A DNA stretch of 24,312 bases from CAZGVV01 sp964529155 (lineage in GTDB: Bacteria; Pseudomonadota; Alphaproteobacteria; Rickettsiales; SXRF01), in assembly GCA_964529155.1 (NCBI GenBank), contig CAZGVV010000029.1:1-24312 (forward strand), written 5' to 3'. How positions within the stretch are numbered: the first letter of the stretch is position 1; every line of letters starts with the position of its first letter. Of this stretch, positions 8,363 through 15,128 are shown one piece after another. The notes below the pieces were generated by a model, which saw only the letters and a list, made by a program, of their open reading frames with translations, was not told the origin of the DNA and searched no databases. The translations under genes were made by a program, and so were the position numbers.

Positions 8363-8729
8363 CAAATATATGAGTTATTATAGATGGTTATAAAGTCCAT
8401 TGCTCCCCTTAGGGGGTGTTTTTGCAAAAATTCCCTGTAAATACCCTGATAAACAGGGAAATCGCCCCGGAGAGCAGTTCAGGTCAGACTTCATCCACCA
8501 CCACCCTACGCCTTCGGCTTCGGCTGGCTTACGCCAGTAAGACAACCAAAGGCGATCTAGGCGTAGGAGTACGCTACGAAGCTCCCGCAAGGAGCGAAGG
8601 AGGGCTGGTGCAGCAGGTTCTGAGCGTGCTCTAAAACGGGTTCGGAAATGTGCCTTGAAATAAAGCGCCAAAAAACAGCGTCCTTGATTTTCCTAAAGAA
8701 TATCGGTTTGAATCTACTGCGGGTGTGAT
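8363..8729. other. Hairpin-rich intergenic region with a structured element
   Basis: No convincing gene is seen. CCCC-TTA-GGGG at 8405-8415 is followed by TGTTTTT and could be a weak plus-strand terminator. ATTCCCTG and CAGGGAAAT (about 8430-8462) are inverted copies of a CAGGGA motif that also occurs at 8312-8320. The 8505-8595 block contains arms CCTACGCC (8505-8512) and GGCGTAGG (8560-8567), a hairpin CTGGC-TTAC-GCCAG (8524-8537) between them, and GCTCC-CGCAA-GGAGC (8581-8595). CGTAG/CTACG (8562-8578) offers an alternative pairing. It looks like a dispersed palindromic element or a small structured RNA. I cannot decide which. Confidence 0.4.
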
Positions 8730-8822
8730 TTAGATATGAGGCTGAAATTCTTGAGATAGCTTTTGTGCCTTTGCTATTTGTTCACCACTCATCAGCTTTG
8801 CTAATGCATCACGACTACCCAC
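8730..8822 (-). pseudogene. 3' remnant of a Sel1/TPR-repeat protein gene
   Basis: The minus-strand frame reads G-S-R-D-A-L-A-K-L-M-S-G-E-Q-I-A-K-A-Q-K and ends F-Q-P-H-I followed by TAA. This matches the usual C-terminal end of Sel1-like repeat proteins, where R-D-x-L-A-x-x-M-T-P-E-Q-I-A-x-A-Q is typical (family knowledge, not searched). Upstream, the same frame runs into the helicase 3' end in another frame and loses all Sel1 character, so only about 30 codons survive and there is no start of its own. It is best read as a tail left after a deletion or rearrangement next to the helicase gene. Confidence 0.5.
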
Positions 8823-8826
8823 CGTT

Positions 8827-10567
8827 TTATTTTTTCTTAAAACTACCTTTAAATTTATTGCCGCCCGGGTTGGCCTCGCCTGGTTTGCGGTCTTTATGTT
8901 TATTTTTGAAGTGATGCTTTGGCTTTGCCACCTCACCTGGTTTTGCGTAGCGTGGTTTGCTGTTATCGAATTTTTTCTTAGGCTGGCGTGGGCCTTCATA
9001 ATGTCCTTGCGGAGCATTGGGCGCGCCTTGCAGGCGGGAAACAGCGATGTTCTTTTCTATTTTCCCGCTATCACCCACGGCTTTGAAGAAAACATCCACG
9101 CAGTCGGCAGTAAGCTCAACATACGTTACGTTCTGCTGGATTTTAATCGCGCCGATATTGCGCTTGGTGATATTGCCTCGGCCACACAACATCGGAAGAA
9201 TCCAGCGCGCCTCCGCGGAGGTATCATGCCCAACCGAAAGTGATATCCAGACACTGTTTTTAAAATCATCGCGGTTTATTTTTTTAGGTTCGTTAGTCGG
9301 TGCAGTATCCAGCAATTCTTCAGGCGCAGGGTTTTGTGCGTTATGTAGGCGCATGAGCGCAGCGGCAATTTGCTCCGGCTGATAGCGCGCAAGTAATTCC
9401 GCAATCGCTGATTTTTCGGTGTCTTTTACCGGCTCGCTAAAGGCCGGGTTTGCCAAAAAGCGTTCACGGTCACGCTCCAGAATGCTTTCAATAGAAGGCG
9501 GCTTACCCCATGCCGCCGTTACTCCTGCGTTTTTGAGCATGATCTCGGCACGCCTACGGGCATTATGCGGCACGATCAAAGCGCTGACGCCCTTACTGCC
9601 TGCGCGCCCGGTGCGGCCGCTTCGGTGTAGTAAAATGTCACGATTTTTGGGAATATCGGCATGGATGACGAGTGCTAAACCGGGTAAATCAATGCCGCGC
9701 GAAGCAACATCGGTGGCGACGCACACTTTTGCACGGCCATCCCGCAGCGCCTGCAGCGCGTGGCTGCGTTCGGTTTGGCTTAATTCACCGGAAAGTGCAA
9801 CCACGGAAAACCCACGATTGGTCAGGCGGCTGGTCAGGTGATTGACTTCTATGCGCGTGCCACAAAAAATAATGGCACTATTCGCATCATGATAGCGTAA
9901 CAAATTGATGATGGCATTTTCGCGATCACTCGGAGCAATGCTCAAGGCCTGATATTCAATATCAGCATGCTGTTTTTCTTCTTCTTTGGTGCTGATGCGC
10001 TTGGCATCTTTTTGATAGCGTTTGGCCATTTGCGCAATGTTTTTAGCCACGGTCGCGGAGAACATTAACGTGCGACGTTCTTTGGGGGATGTATCCAGAA
10101 TATATTCCAGCTCGTCATGGAAACCCATATCGAGCATTTCATCCGCTTCATCGAGCACNNNNNNNNNNACCTGGCGTGCCCACCACGACATGTGGCTTAT
10201 TGTCTAATGCTTTGCGCTCGGCGCGGATATCCATGCCGCCGACACAGGACGCCACGGTTCCACCACTTGAGCCATAGAGCCATTCCAGTTCGCGCGTTAC
10301 TTGGAGCGCAAGCTCGCGCGTAGGTGCAATCACAAGTGCCATGGGCGCCGATACTCTGGGAAAGAATGGATTATCCCCCAGAAGCGTAGGTGCTAAGGCC
10401 AGGCCAAACGCCACGGTTTTCCCGGACCCGGTTTGGGCAGAGACGAGCAAATCACACCCTTGCAATTCAGGTGCCAAAACAGCCTGCTGTACGGATGTAA
10501 GCGTGGTATATCCACGTTTTGTTAGCGCTGTGCTGAGTGTAGGAATGACACCCTGGAATACATTCAT
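8827..10567 (-). CDS. DEAD-box ATP-dependent RNA helicase, split by assembly gap
   Basis: This cytoplasmic RNA-unwinding ATPase would act in ribosome assembly, RNA decay or cold adaptation. In order it shows a Q-motif region (Y-T-T-L-T-S-V-Q), A-Q-T-G-S-G-K-T (Walker A), P-T-R-E-L-A, G-G, T-P-G, D-E-A-D, S-A-T, I-I-F-C-G-T-R, V-A-T-D-V-A-S-R-G-I-D and H-R-S-G-R-T-G-R-A-G. After the core comes a DbpA-like RNA-binding fold (about G-R-G-N-I-T-K-R-N-I-G) and a Lys/Gly/Pro-rich basic tail, as in DeaD/CsdA-type enzymes. Ten N at 10159-10168 fall between T-P-G and V-L-D-E-A-D, where relatives have about 19 residues. The two halves are out of frame only because the N count is a placeholder. The gene is therefore probably intact. 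The start ATG at 10567 has only a weak purine-rich site upstream. Confidence 0.9.
10159..10168. other. Assembly gap (10 N)
   Basis: The gap sits inside the helicase gene. Removing the ten N leaves 1731 bases, which is divisible by three, so the true missing length should be a multiple of three. About 57 bases are expected from related helicases. Confidence 0.9.
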
Positions 10568-11010
10568 GTTATTTCTTTCTAATATTTAATATATAGCTTT
10601 ACACGCTTACGTCGCCCGCTACAATCAAAACAGTAAAAATGTTTAATATACTGAATTTACTCTATATTCCCCGCAACAGGATTTATACAGCAGGCTACTC
10701 CGTAGTCTAGCAGTACAGCACAGAGCCAGCGCAGTATCACCCGCGCTACTTATTGCCGCCACGTTTTAAGATTCCGAATACCCTCACATCACTCTCATAA
10801 TATAACCCTGAGAGCTGTTTGTTGAGAGAACTACTTAAGAAATCGTGGAAGAAGAGGCTTTGGAAAAGCAGCCATGTTTTTTATGCTGGTCCGACCGTTC
10901 TACCTCGAACGGCAGCGCGATCTTCTTCGGCGGCTAGATCCATGCGGCCTAGTAGGCATGATATTGCATGTAGGCTCGAACGATGCATACAGGGCTTAGG
11001 CTGTGCTAGC
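10568..11010. other. Intergenic region upstream of the helicase
   Basis: No gene could be supported here. The stretch next to the helicase start (10575-10600) is AT-rich and probably carries its promoter and a leader. A perfect small hairpin CCGTTC-TACCTC-GAACGG lies at 10895-10912. A plus-strand frame at 10819-11049 starts with TTG and encodes a basic, Ser/Arg-rich stretch without recognisable features. The right edge passes into repeat copy 2. Confidence 0.4.
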
Positions 11011-11104
11011 CTCCTGATATTCTTATGTTTCCATGCTCAGGTTCTCTGATTCTCTGATTCTCTGCTATCCCCCATTTCCGGGTTCTAATTTTAGGGAATT
11101 ATTG
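11011..11104 (+). repeat. Direct repeat, copy 2
   Basis: Second copy of the block at 8282-8362. It is 13 bases longer, partly through an internal triplication of TTCTCTGA (11042-11064). The 36-base 3' core (11069-11104) is 34/36 identical to copy 1. The two copies bracket the structured element, the Sel1 remnant and the helicase, about 2.65 kb in all. Confidence 0.8.
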
Positions 11105-11213
11105 TATATTTTATAGCGTCTTATTAAGACAAGTTGAAAATGCCTACTTATGAGGGTTAATTTCACTAGATTGTAACTTATTCTAGAGATATATACTGCC
11201 TAAGTTAATGTTT

Positions 11214-11219
11214 TATAAT
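11214..11219 (+). promoter_or_regulatory. Possible -10 box TATAAT
   Basis: This is a perfect TATAAT in AT-rich DNA just before the unknown gene. No good -35 hexamer lies 16-18 bp upstream. Transcription from it would begin near 11226, giving either a leaderless message (ATG 11227) or a 15-base leader (ATG 11242). Confidence 0.3.
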
Positions 11220-11241
11220 TTTCTATATGGGCGGCAGAGAA

Positions 11242-12132
11242 ATGACCACAGTCAGTACATTAATCGAAAAGGGCATACAAAACAACGTTGGCCCAGAGAA
11301 ACCATATAAAGACCGCGCCATGCTCGATGCAGTTATCGAGCAGATGGGCATAGCACTTACACCCTATGTCGAATATACAAAGCATAGATTGAGAGCGCCT
11401 ACGCTTACACTGACTCAAGCGGAAAAGGGCAACCCAGGCTATAATCCAACAGAAGCGCTAGCAATCGCCACGGCTCTTGGATTTCGCGGAAAGGCTATGG
11501 ACGACTTCATTAAGGCTGCGGAAGAGGATTATAAGCACCAAAGACGGTGGCTGTCAGGAGATATGTTGCGGCCCTTACTTACGAACCGAAGCATGCAACA
11601 GGATATCCTGCAAGCGGCCTTTGCAGCCGTGCAGCTTGCACAACAGGACTCCAGCCTGCAGGAAGAATTTGGCCAGATTGGCAACAATAAGCCTTCTCGC
11701 ACATTGGATCGACCCGCACGAATGCCCGTAAAACCGCGCGAGAAAGAAGCAGCCAAAACCACCCCTAAAGCAATGGGATCAGCACAACACAAAGGAAAAA
11801 AACCGAATTATTTGCGGCACACTCAACCATCTGCCATAGGAAGCCGCGCAAGCACTTCGCACGAGGCTGATTTAGCATGGCCTTACGGAGATGAGCTGCC
11901 TAGAAGTTTAGGCCTTAGGCTACTTGAGGATACATACGAAAAAGTTATCAACTCAGGTGGAATTAACGGCCCCGCCGATATCGCCATTCGTCAAATCGAA
12001 ATGAACTATCGCAAGCCTCCCTTCCCAGAGGCTATGAACTGTCTGCGTGATGGGAATTATACTGAATTTAACCAGATACTAGACAGCATTCGCAGCGGAG
12101 AGAAACAAAAGAATCTGGGCTGGTCTAGATAA
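11242..12132 (+). CDS. Unknown protein (296 aa) with weak HTH-like N-terminus
   Basis: I do not recognise the family. I chose the ATG at 11242 because GGCGG lies 7 nt upstream; an ATG at 11227 would add five residues but lacks a ribosome site. Residues about 22-95 are helical: L-T-Q-A-E-K-G-N-P-G-Y-N-P-T-E-A-L-A-I-A followed by A-L-G-F-R-G-K-A-M is arranged somewhat like the last helices of an XRE/Cro-type domain, but the first part of that fold is not clear. Residues about 145-210 form a Lys/Arg/Pro-rich linker, probably disordered. The C-terminal 85 residues are again helical (L-G-L-R-L-L-E-D-T-Y-E-K-V-I). No signal peptide or membrane segment is seen. It lies next to repeat copy 2 and 66 nt before the ubiM-like gene. 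DNA-binding regulator is a guess. Confidence 0.7.
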   Translation: MTTVSTLIEKGIQNNVGPEKPYKDRAMLDAVIEQMGIALTPYVEYTKHRLRAPTLTLTQAEKGNPGYNPTEALAIATALGFRGKAMDDFIKAAEEDYKHQRRWLSGDMLRPLLTNRSMQQDILQAAFAAVQLAQQDSSLQEEFGQIGNNKPSRTLDRPARMPVKPREKEAAKTTPKAMGSAQHKGKKPNYLRHTQPSAIGSRASTSHEADLAWPYGDELPRSLGLRLLEDTYEKVINSGGINGPADIAIRQIEMNYRKPPFPEAMNCLRDGNYTEFNQILDSIRSGEKQKNLGWSR

Positions 12133-12198
12133 CACGTTTGCGTGAACGTTTTATGGTAGTATGCTGGAAAAGCGGCAACCACTTCAGACCATGACTTT

Positions 12199-13383
12199 AT
12201 GCTCGCACACAATAATAGCATTACGATAATCGGGGCAGGTCCGGCGGGGCTTTCTGCGGCAGCGGCGTTGTCGGCACTTGATATACCCTGCCGCGTTATT
12301 GAGAAACAGCCCCGTGAAGCAATTGCCTCGCCTGCCGATGATGGCCGGGAAATTGCGCTCACCTGGCGCTCCGTAGACCTATTAAAACGCATTGGCGCCT
12401 GGAATTTTATCGACGAATCGGCGCAGGGGAAAATCTGCGCGGCACATGTTTTAAACAGGAAGCCTTCTCAATCACTGGTATTTTCCGCGGCCACAACGGC
12501 ATGTGATCGCCTGGCGTTTGTCGTATCCAATTATCTGATTCGCCGCGCCCTGTTCCAGGCCATTGAGCATAATCCTCTCATTACCTGCCATTTTGGAGAA
12601 GGTGTCAGCGATATTCAAACCACGCCATGCAACGCAACGATTACACTTGAAACAGGGCAATCTTTTACTTCCCGGCTTGCCGTGGCAGCCGACAGCCGCT
12701 TTTCAAAAGTGCGTGATCTTATGGGGATTGCCGCTGAAACGCTTGATTTCAAGCGAACCATGATTGTAAGCCGCATGCGGCATGATACGGAACATCTGAA
12801 CCGCGCCTATGAGTGGTTCCAGGGAGACTATACGCTTGCCATGCTGCCATTAGCGGGAAACCATTCGTCTGCGGTGCTTACCTTGCCACAGGGTATGGCT
12901 AATGAACATATGGCGATGGATAAAGAAGCCTATTGCCAGCACATTAATCAGCTTTTTCAGCACCAATACGGCGCACTCACCATGGAAGGCCAGCGGCATG
13001 CCTATCCCCTGGTCGCACGCTATGCCAAATCCTTTTATGCTCCGTCCTTCCTGCTGATTGGCGATGCAGCGGTAGGGATGCACCCCGTTACGGCGCACGG
13101 GTTTAATTTCGGTCTTCGGTCAATTGATATACTGACACAGCTTATCACACAGAACCAGTCCATTGGATATGATTGGGCGGAGGCCGGCATATTGCGGCGG
13201 TATCATCAGGAGCTGCGGCTGATAACACGCCCGCTCTACCTTATGACTAACGCTATTGCAGGGCTTTATACTAAAACAGATATGCTTTCGCTGGTTATAC
13301 GCAGCGGCCTGATAAAAGCAGGAAACCACCTGCCTCTTGCCAAACGGCTGCTTACCCAAAAACTGCTGGATCGCGTAGCCTGA
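12199..13383 (+). CDS. ubiM: FAD-dependent ubiquinone hydroxylase, UbiM-like
   Basis: This is a flavoprotein monooxygenase of the UbiH/UbiF/VisC/COQ6 family, which hydroxylates the aromatic ring of ubiquinone intermediates with O2 and acts at the inner membrane with the Ubi complex. The N-terminal dinucleotide fold I-I-G-A-G-P-A-G-L-S is at residues 7-16. A-D-S-R-F-S-K-V-R takes the place of the family's D-G-x-x-S-x-V-R. The second FAD motif is G-D-A-A-V-G-M-H-P-V-T-A-H-G-F-N-F-G-L from residue 288. That H-P-V-T-A-H-G-F form is what I associate with UbiM rather than UbiH or UbiF. At 394 residues it has the family's usual length. The stop abuts the stop of hemN on the other strand. Start 12199 lacks a clear Shine-Dalgarno site; the ATG at 12191 is out of frame. 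Family membership is near certain. UbiM is likely but unchecked. Confidence 0.85.
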   Translation: MLAHNNSITIIGAGPAGLSAAAALSALDIPCRVIEKQPREAIASPADDGREIALTWRSVDLLKRIGAWNFIDESAQGKICAAHVLNRKPSQSLVFSAATTACDRLAFVVSNYLIRRALFQAIEHNPLITCHFGEGVSDIQTTPCNATITLETGQSFTSRLAVAADSRFSKVRDLMGIAAETLDFKRTMIVSRMRHDTEHLNRAYEWFQGDYTLAMLPLAGNHSSAVLTLPQGMANEHMAMDKEAYCQHINQLFQHQYGALTMEGQRHAYPLVARYAKSFYAPSFLLIGDAAVGMHPVTAHGFNFGLRSIDILTQLITQNQSIGYDWAEAGILRRYHQELRLITRPLYLMTNAIAGLYTKTDMLSLVIRSGLIKAGNHLPLAKRLLTQKLLDRVA

Positions 13384-14745
13384 TTAAATTGCCTGGGCGT
13401 GTTTTCCTGTGGGGGCGGCGTGAGCACAATCGGTCCAGGCCGTATAGGTATCAAACGCTGAGGCTACGAGCCGTGCCATCAATGGCGGCTCTTTTTCAAT
13501 CACCAGCTTGTCGTCTGCCCAACGCACCACTCCGTCCCTGATAAAAGGCTGTAGACGCTCAAAGGCTTGCTGAAAGTCCTGCTGCGGGGTTGGCGAAAAA
13601 GAAGCGAGGTCTGCTTCGAAATAGCACATAATCGACTCAATAATCGCTGCCCGAACCGAATCTCCCTGCTGCGCTTTCCAACCGCGTGCCGGCGCAAGAT
13701 TTCCGGTGGAGACAGCATGCTGATAAGCGGCGATGTCGGCTTTGTTTTGAACAAAACCATACGGCAACTTACTGATGGCAGATGCGCCAAAACCAATCAG
13801 GACAGAGGCGGGATCAGCCGTATAACCCTGGAAATTACGATGCAGCGTATGCTCCATCGCATGCCGGTACATCTCATCATCCGTTTTAACAAAATGGTCG
13901 ATACCAACCATTTTATACCCTTCACGCGCCAGCGCGGCGCAGCCGGTTTTAAATAAATCATAGCGGAGCTGGGTATCCGGCATGGCTTCGCAATCCAGTG
14001 CATTCATGTGTTTTTTCATCCAGGGCACATGTGCGTAACCGAAAAAAGCAATGCGTGAGGGGTGCATACTGGCCGCAAGTGCAATGGTTTCATGGATGCT
14101 GTTTACTGTCTGGTGCGGAAGGCCGTACATCAAATCAAAATTGATACGACTGATGCCGTATTTCCTGCATAACTCTACTGCATTCTGTGTCAGGGAAGCT
14201 TCCTGCCTGCGATTCACGGCAATCATCGTAGGCTGGTAAAAATCCTGCACGCCGAAACTGATGCGGTTGATACCGCATTGCGCATAGCACGAAATTTTTT
14301 CTTCATTGAGCTGACGCGGGTCAGCCTCTATAGCAATCTCCGCCTGCGGGCTGAAATGAAAATACTGTTTTAATGAGCCGTATAATGCCGAAAACTCGGT
14401 AGGCGAGAGCATGGTGGGCGAGCCGCCACCAAAATGCATATGCACGACCTTGCTGTCAGGCGGCATAAGCGCCGATACCATACGAATTTCTTCAGCCAGC
14501 GATTGGAGGTAGGTACTAATCCTGTCTGCACGCTGGGTCACGGTGGTGAAACACCCGCAGTAATAACATAAGCTGCCACAAAACGGCAGGTGTATGTAGA
14601 GCGAGAGGGACTGACCGTTTTGTATCTCACTCAGCGCGTTAAGACGTACGTGCTCGTCCAGGTCATGAAACTGTGTGGATGGCGGATAGCTGGTATAGCG
14701 CGGCACGGGGCGGCTGTAAGCAAGTGCTGTAAATGTGTGTGTCAT
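13384..14745 (-). CDS. hemN: Oxygen-independent coproporphyrinogen III oxidase HemN
   Basis: This radical-SAM enzyme decarboxylates coproporphyrinogen III to protoporphyrinogen IX without O2 in cytoplasmic haem synthesis. It carries the HemN hallmark P-R-Y-T-S-Y-P at residues 15-21. The cluster motif C56-x3-C60-x2-C63, with C65 following, binds the 4Fe-4S cluster. G-G-G-S-P at 106-110 is the SAM-contact motif, and the C-terminal HemN domain follows. At 453 residues it has the length of true HemN rather than the shorter HemW-like proteins, which lack P-R-Y-T-S-Y-P. Upstream, TTGTGACTAAACAA lies within 25 bases of the ATG. It only partly matches the FNR/Anr palindrome (TTGAT-N4-ATCAA), so oxygen control is possible but not shown. 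The ribosome site is weak. Confidence 0.95.
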   Translation of the reverse strand: MTHTFTALAYSRPVPRYTSYPPSTQFHDLDEHVRLNALSEIQNGQSLSLYIHLPFCGSLCYYCGCFTTVTQRADRISTYLQSLAEEIRMVSALMPPDSKVVHMHFGGGSPTMLSPTEFSALYGSLKQYFHFSPQAEIAIEADPRQLNEEKISCYAQCGINRISFGVQDFYQPTMIAVNRRQEASLTQNAVELCRKYGISRINFDLMYGLPHQTVNSIHETIALAASMHPSRIAFFGYAHVPWMKKHMNALDCEAMPDTQLRYDLFKTGCAALAREGYKMVGIDHFVKTDDEMYRHAMEHTLHRNFQGYTADPASVLIGFGASAISKLPYGFVQNKADIAAYQHAVSTGNLAPARGWKAQQGDSVRAAIIESIMCYFEADLASFSPTPQQDFQQAFERLQPFIRDGVVRWADDKLVIEKEPPLMARLVASAFDTYTAWTDCAHAAPTGKHAQAI

Positions 14746-14958
14746 GATCGCTAGATTGTTTAGTCACAATTCCTGGCAGCTATGCACCGCATCGTATGCC
14801 GATGGGCCTATTGATTTTCTTTTGCCGTTCAGCTTAGTCAATTCACCGCCGCAGTCAACATATTATTCTTCAATTACAGAATTTTACAACTCCCGCATCT
14901 GCAAAGAGCGTTATCTATAATGCTGCGCCAAAAGCGATCTACGCTTTAGCCGCCCTGC
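14746..14958. other. hemN upstream region
   Basis: Apart from the weak FNR-like sequence just before hemN (about 14754-14767), no site is clear. The plus-strand frame at 14735-14920 shows no protein-like features. Confidence 0.4.
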
Positions 14959-15087
14959 TCATCCCGGCGCATCTGGCGGCTTCTTGTGTGGTGTACCCGC
15001 CCTCTTCATCGCGTTAAAACAACCGACCATAGCGGCACACGCCACCATGACACCTAGCAATAACCAGCGACAATTGACTGCAAACAC
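14959..15087 (-). CDS. Possible tiny lipoprotein (42 aa)
   Basis: This minus-strand frame starts at a GTG (15087). It reads a short basic/polar start, then W-L-L-L-G-V-M-V-A-C-A-A-M-V-G-C23, then a polar Lys/Pro-rich tail (K-K-P-P-D-A-P-G) and TGA. The hydrophobic core ending in M-V-G-C resembles a lipobox signal peptide, as in small entericidin- or LptM-like lipoproteins. If real, it would be cleaved to a peptide of about 20 residues anchored by Cys23. It lies 213 nt upstream of hemN on the same strand and is divergent from the macroglobulin gene. No good ribosome site precedes the GTG. The opposite strand has an unrelated open stretch without a start. Confidence 0.3.
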   Translation of the reverse strand: MFAVNCRWLLLGVMVACAAMVGCFNAMKRAGTPHKKPPDAPG

Positions 15088-15097
15088 TTTATCATCA

Positions 15098-15118
15098 CGC
15101 CAGCTTACAACGCTGGCG
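15098..15118. promoter_or_regulatory. Perfect 7-bp hairpin at the macroglobulin start
   Basis: CGCCAGC (15098-15104) and GCTGGCG (15112-15118) pair around a 7-base loop. No T run follows, so it is not a simple terminator. The right arm contains the GGCGG that serves as ribosome site for the macroglobulin gene, so folding could hide that site. It could also be an operator between divergent genes. Confidence 0.45.
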
Positions 15119-15128
15119 GGATATGTTT

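Noticed and set aside
8416..8634. Plus-strand 72-residue frame and minus-strand 97-residue frame (8378-8671)
   Set aside because: They run through the hairpin-rich element; the Arg/Leu and Ser runs come from the palindromes, not from a protein.
10895..10912. Hairpin with GTTC and GAAC that suggests a tRNA arm
   Set aside because: No matching acceptor, anticodon or D arms could be found around it.
10819..11049. Plus-strand 76-residue frame before the unknown gene
   Set aside because: TTG start, no ribosome site, basic low-information composition, and it runs into repeat copy 2.
8282..11104. CRISPR array from the repeated blocks
   Set aside because: Only two copies 2.7 kb apart, of unequal length, with genes between them. 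There are no spacers and no cas genes.
14895..15018. Plus-strand stretch reading A-L-A-A-L-L-I-P-A-H-L-A-A-S-C, lipoprotein-like
   Set aside because: The frame has no ATG, GTG or TTG start after its upstream stop, and the opposite strand offers a better small frame.
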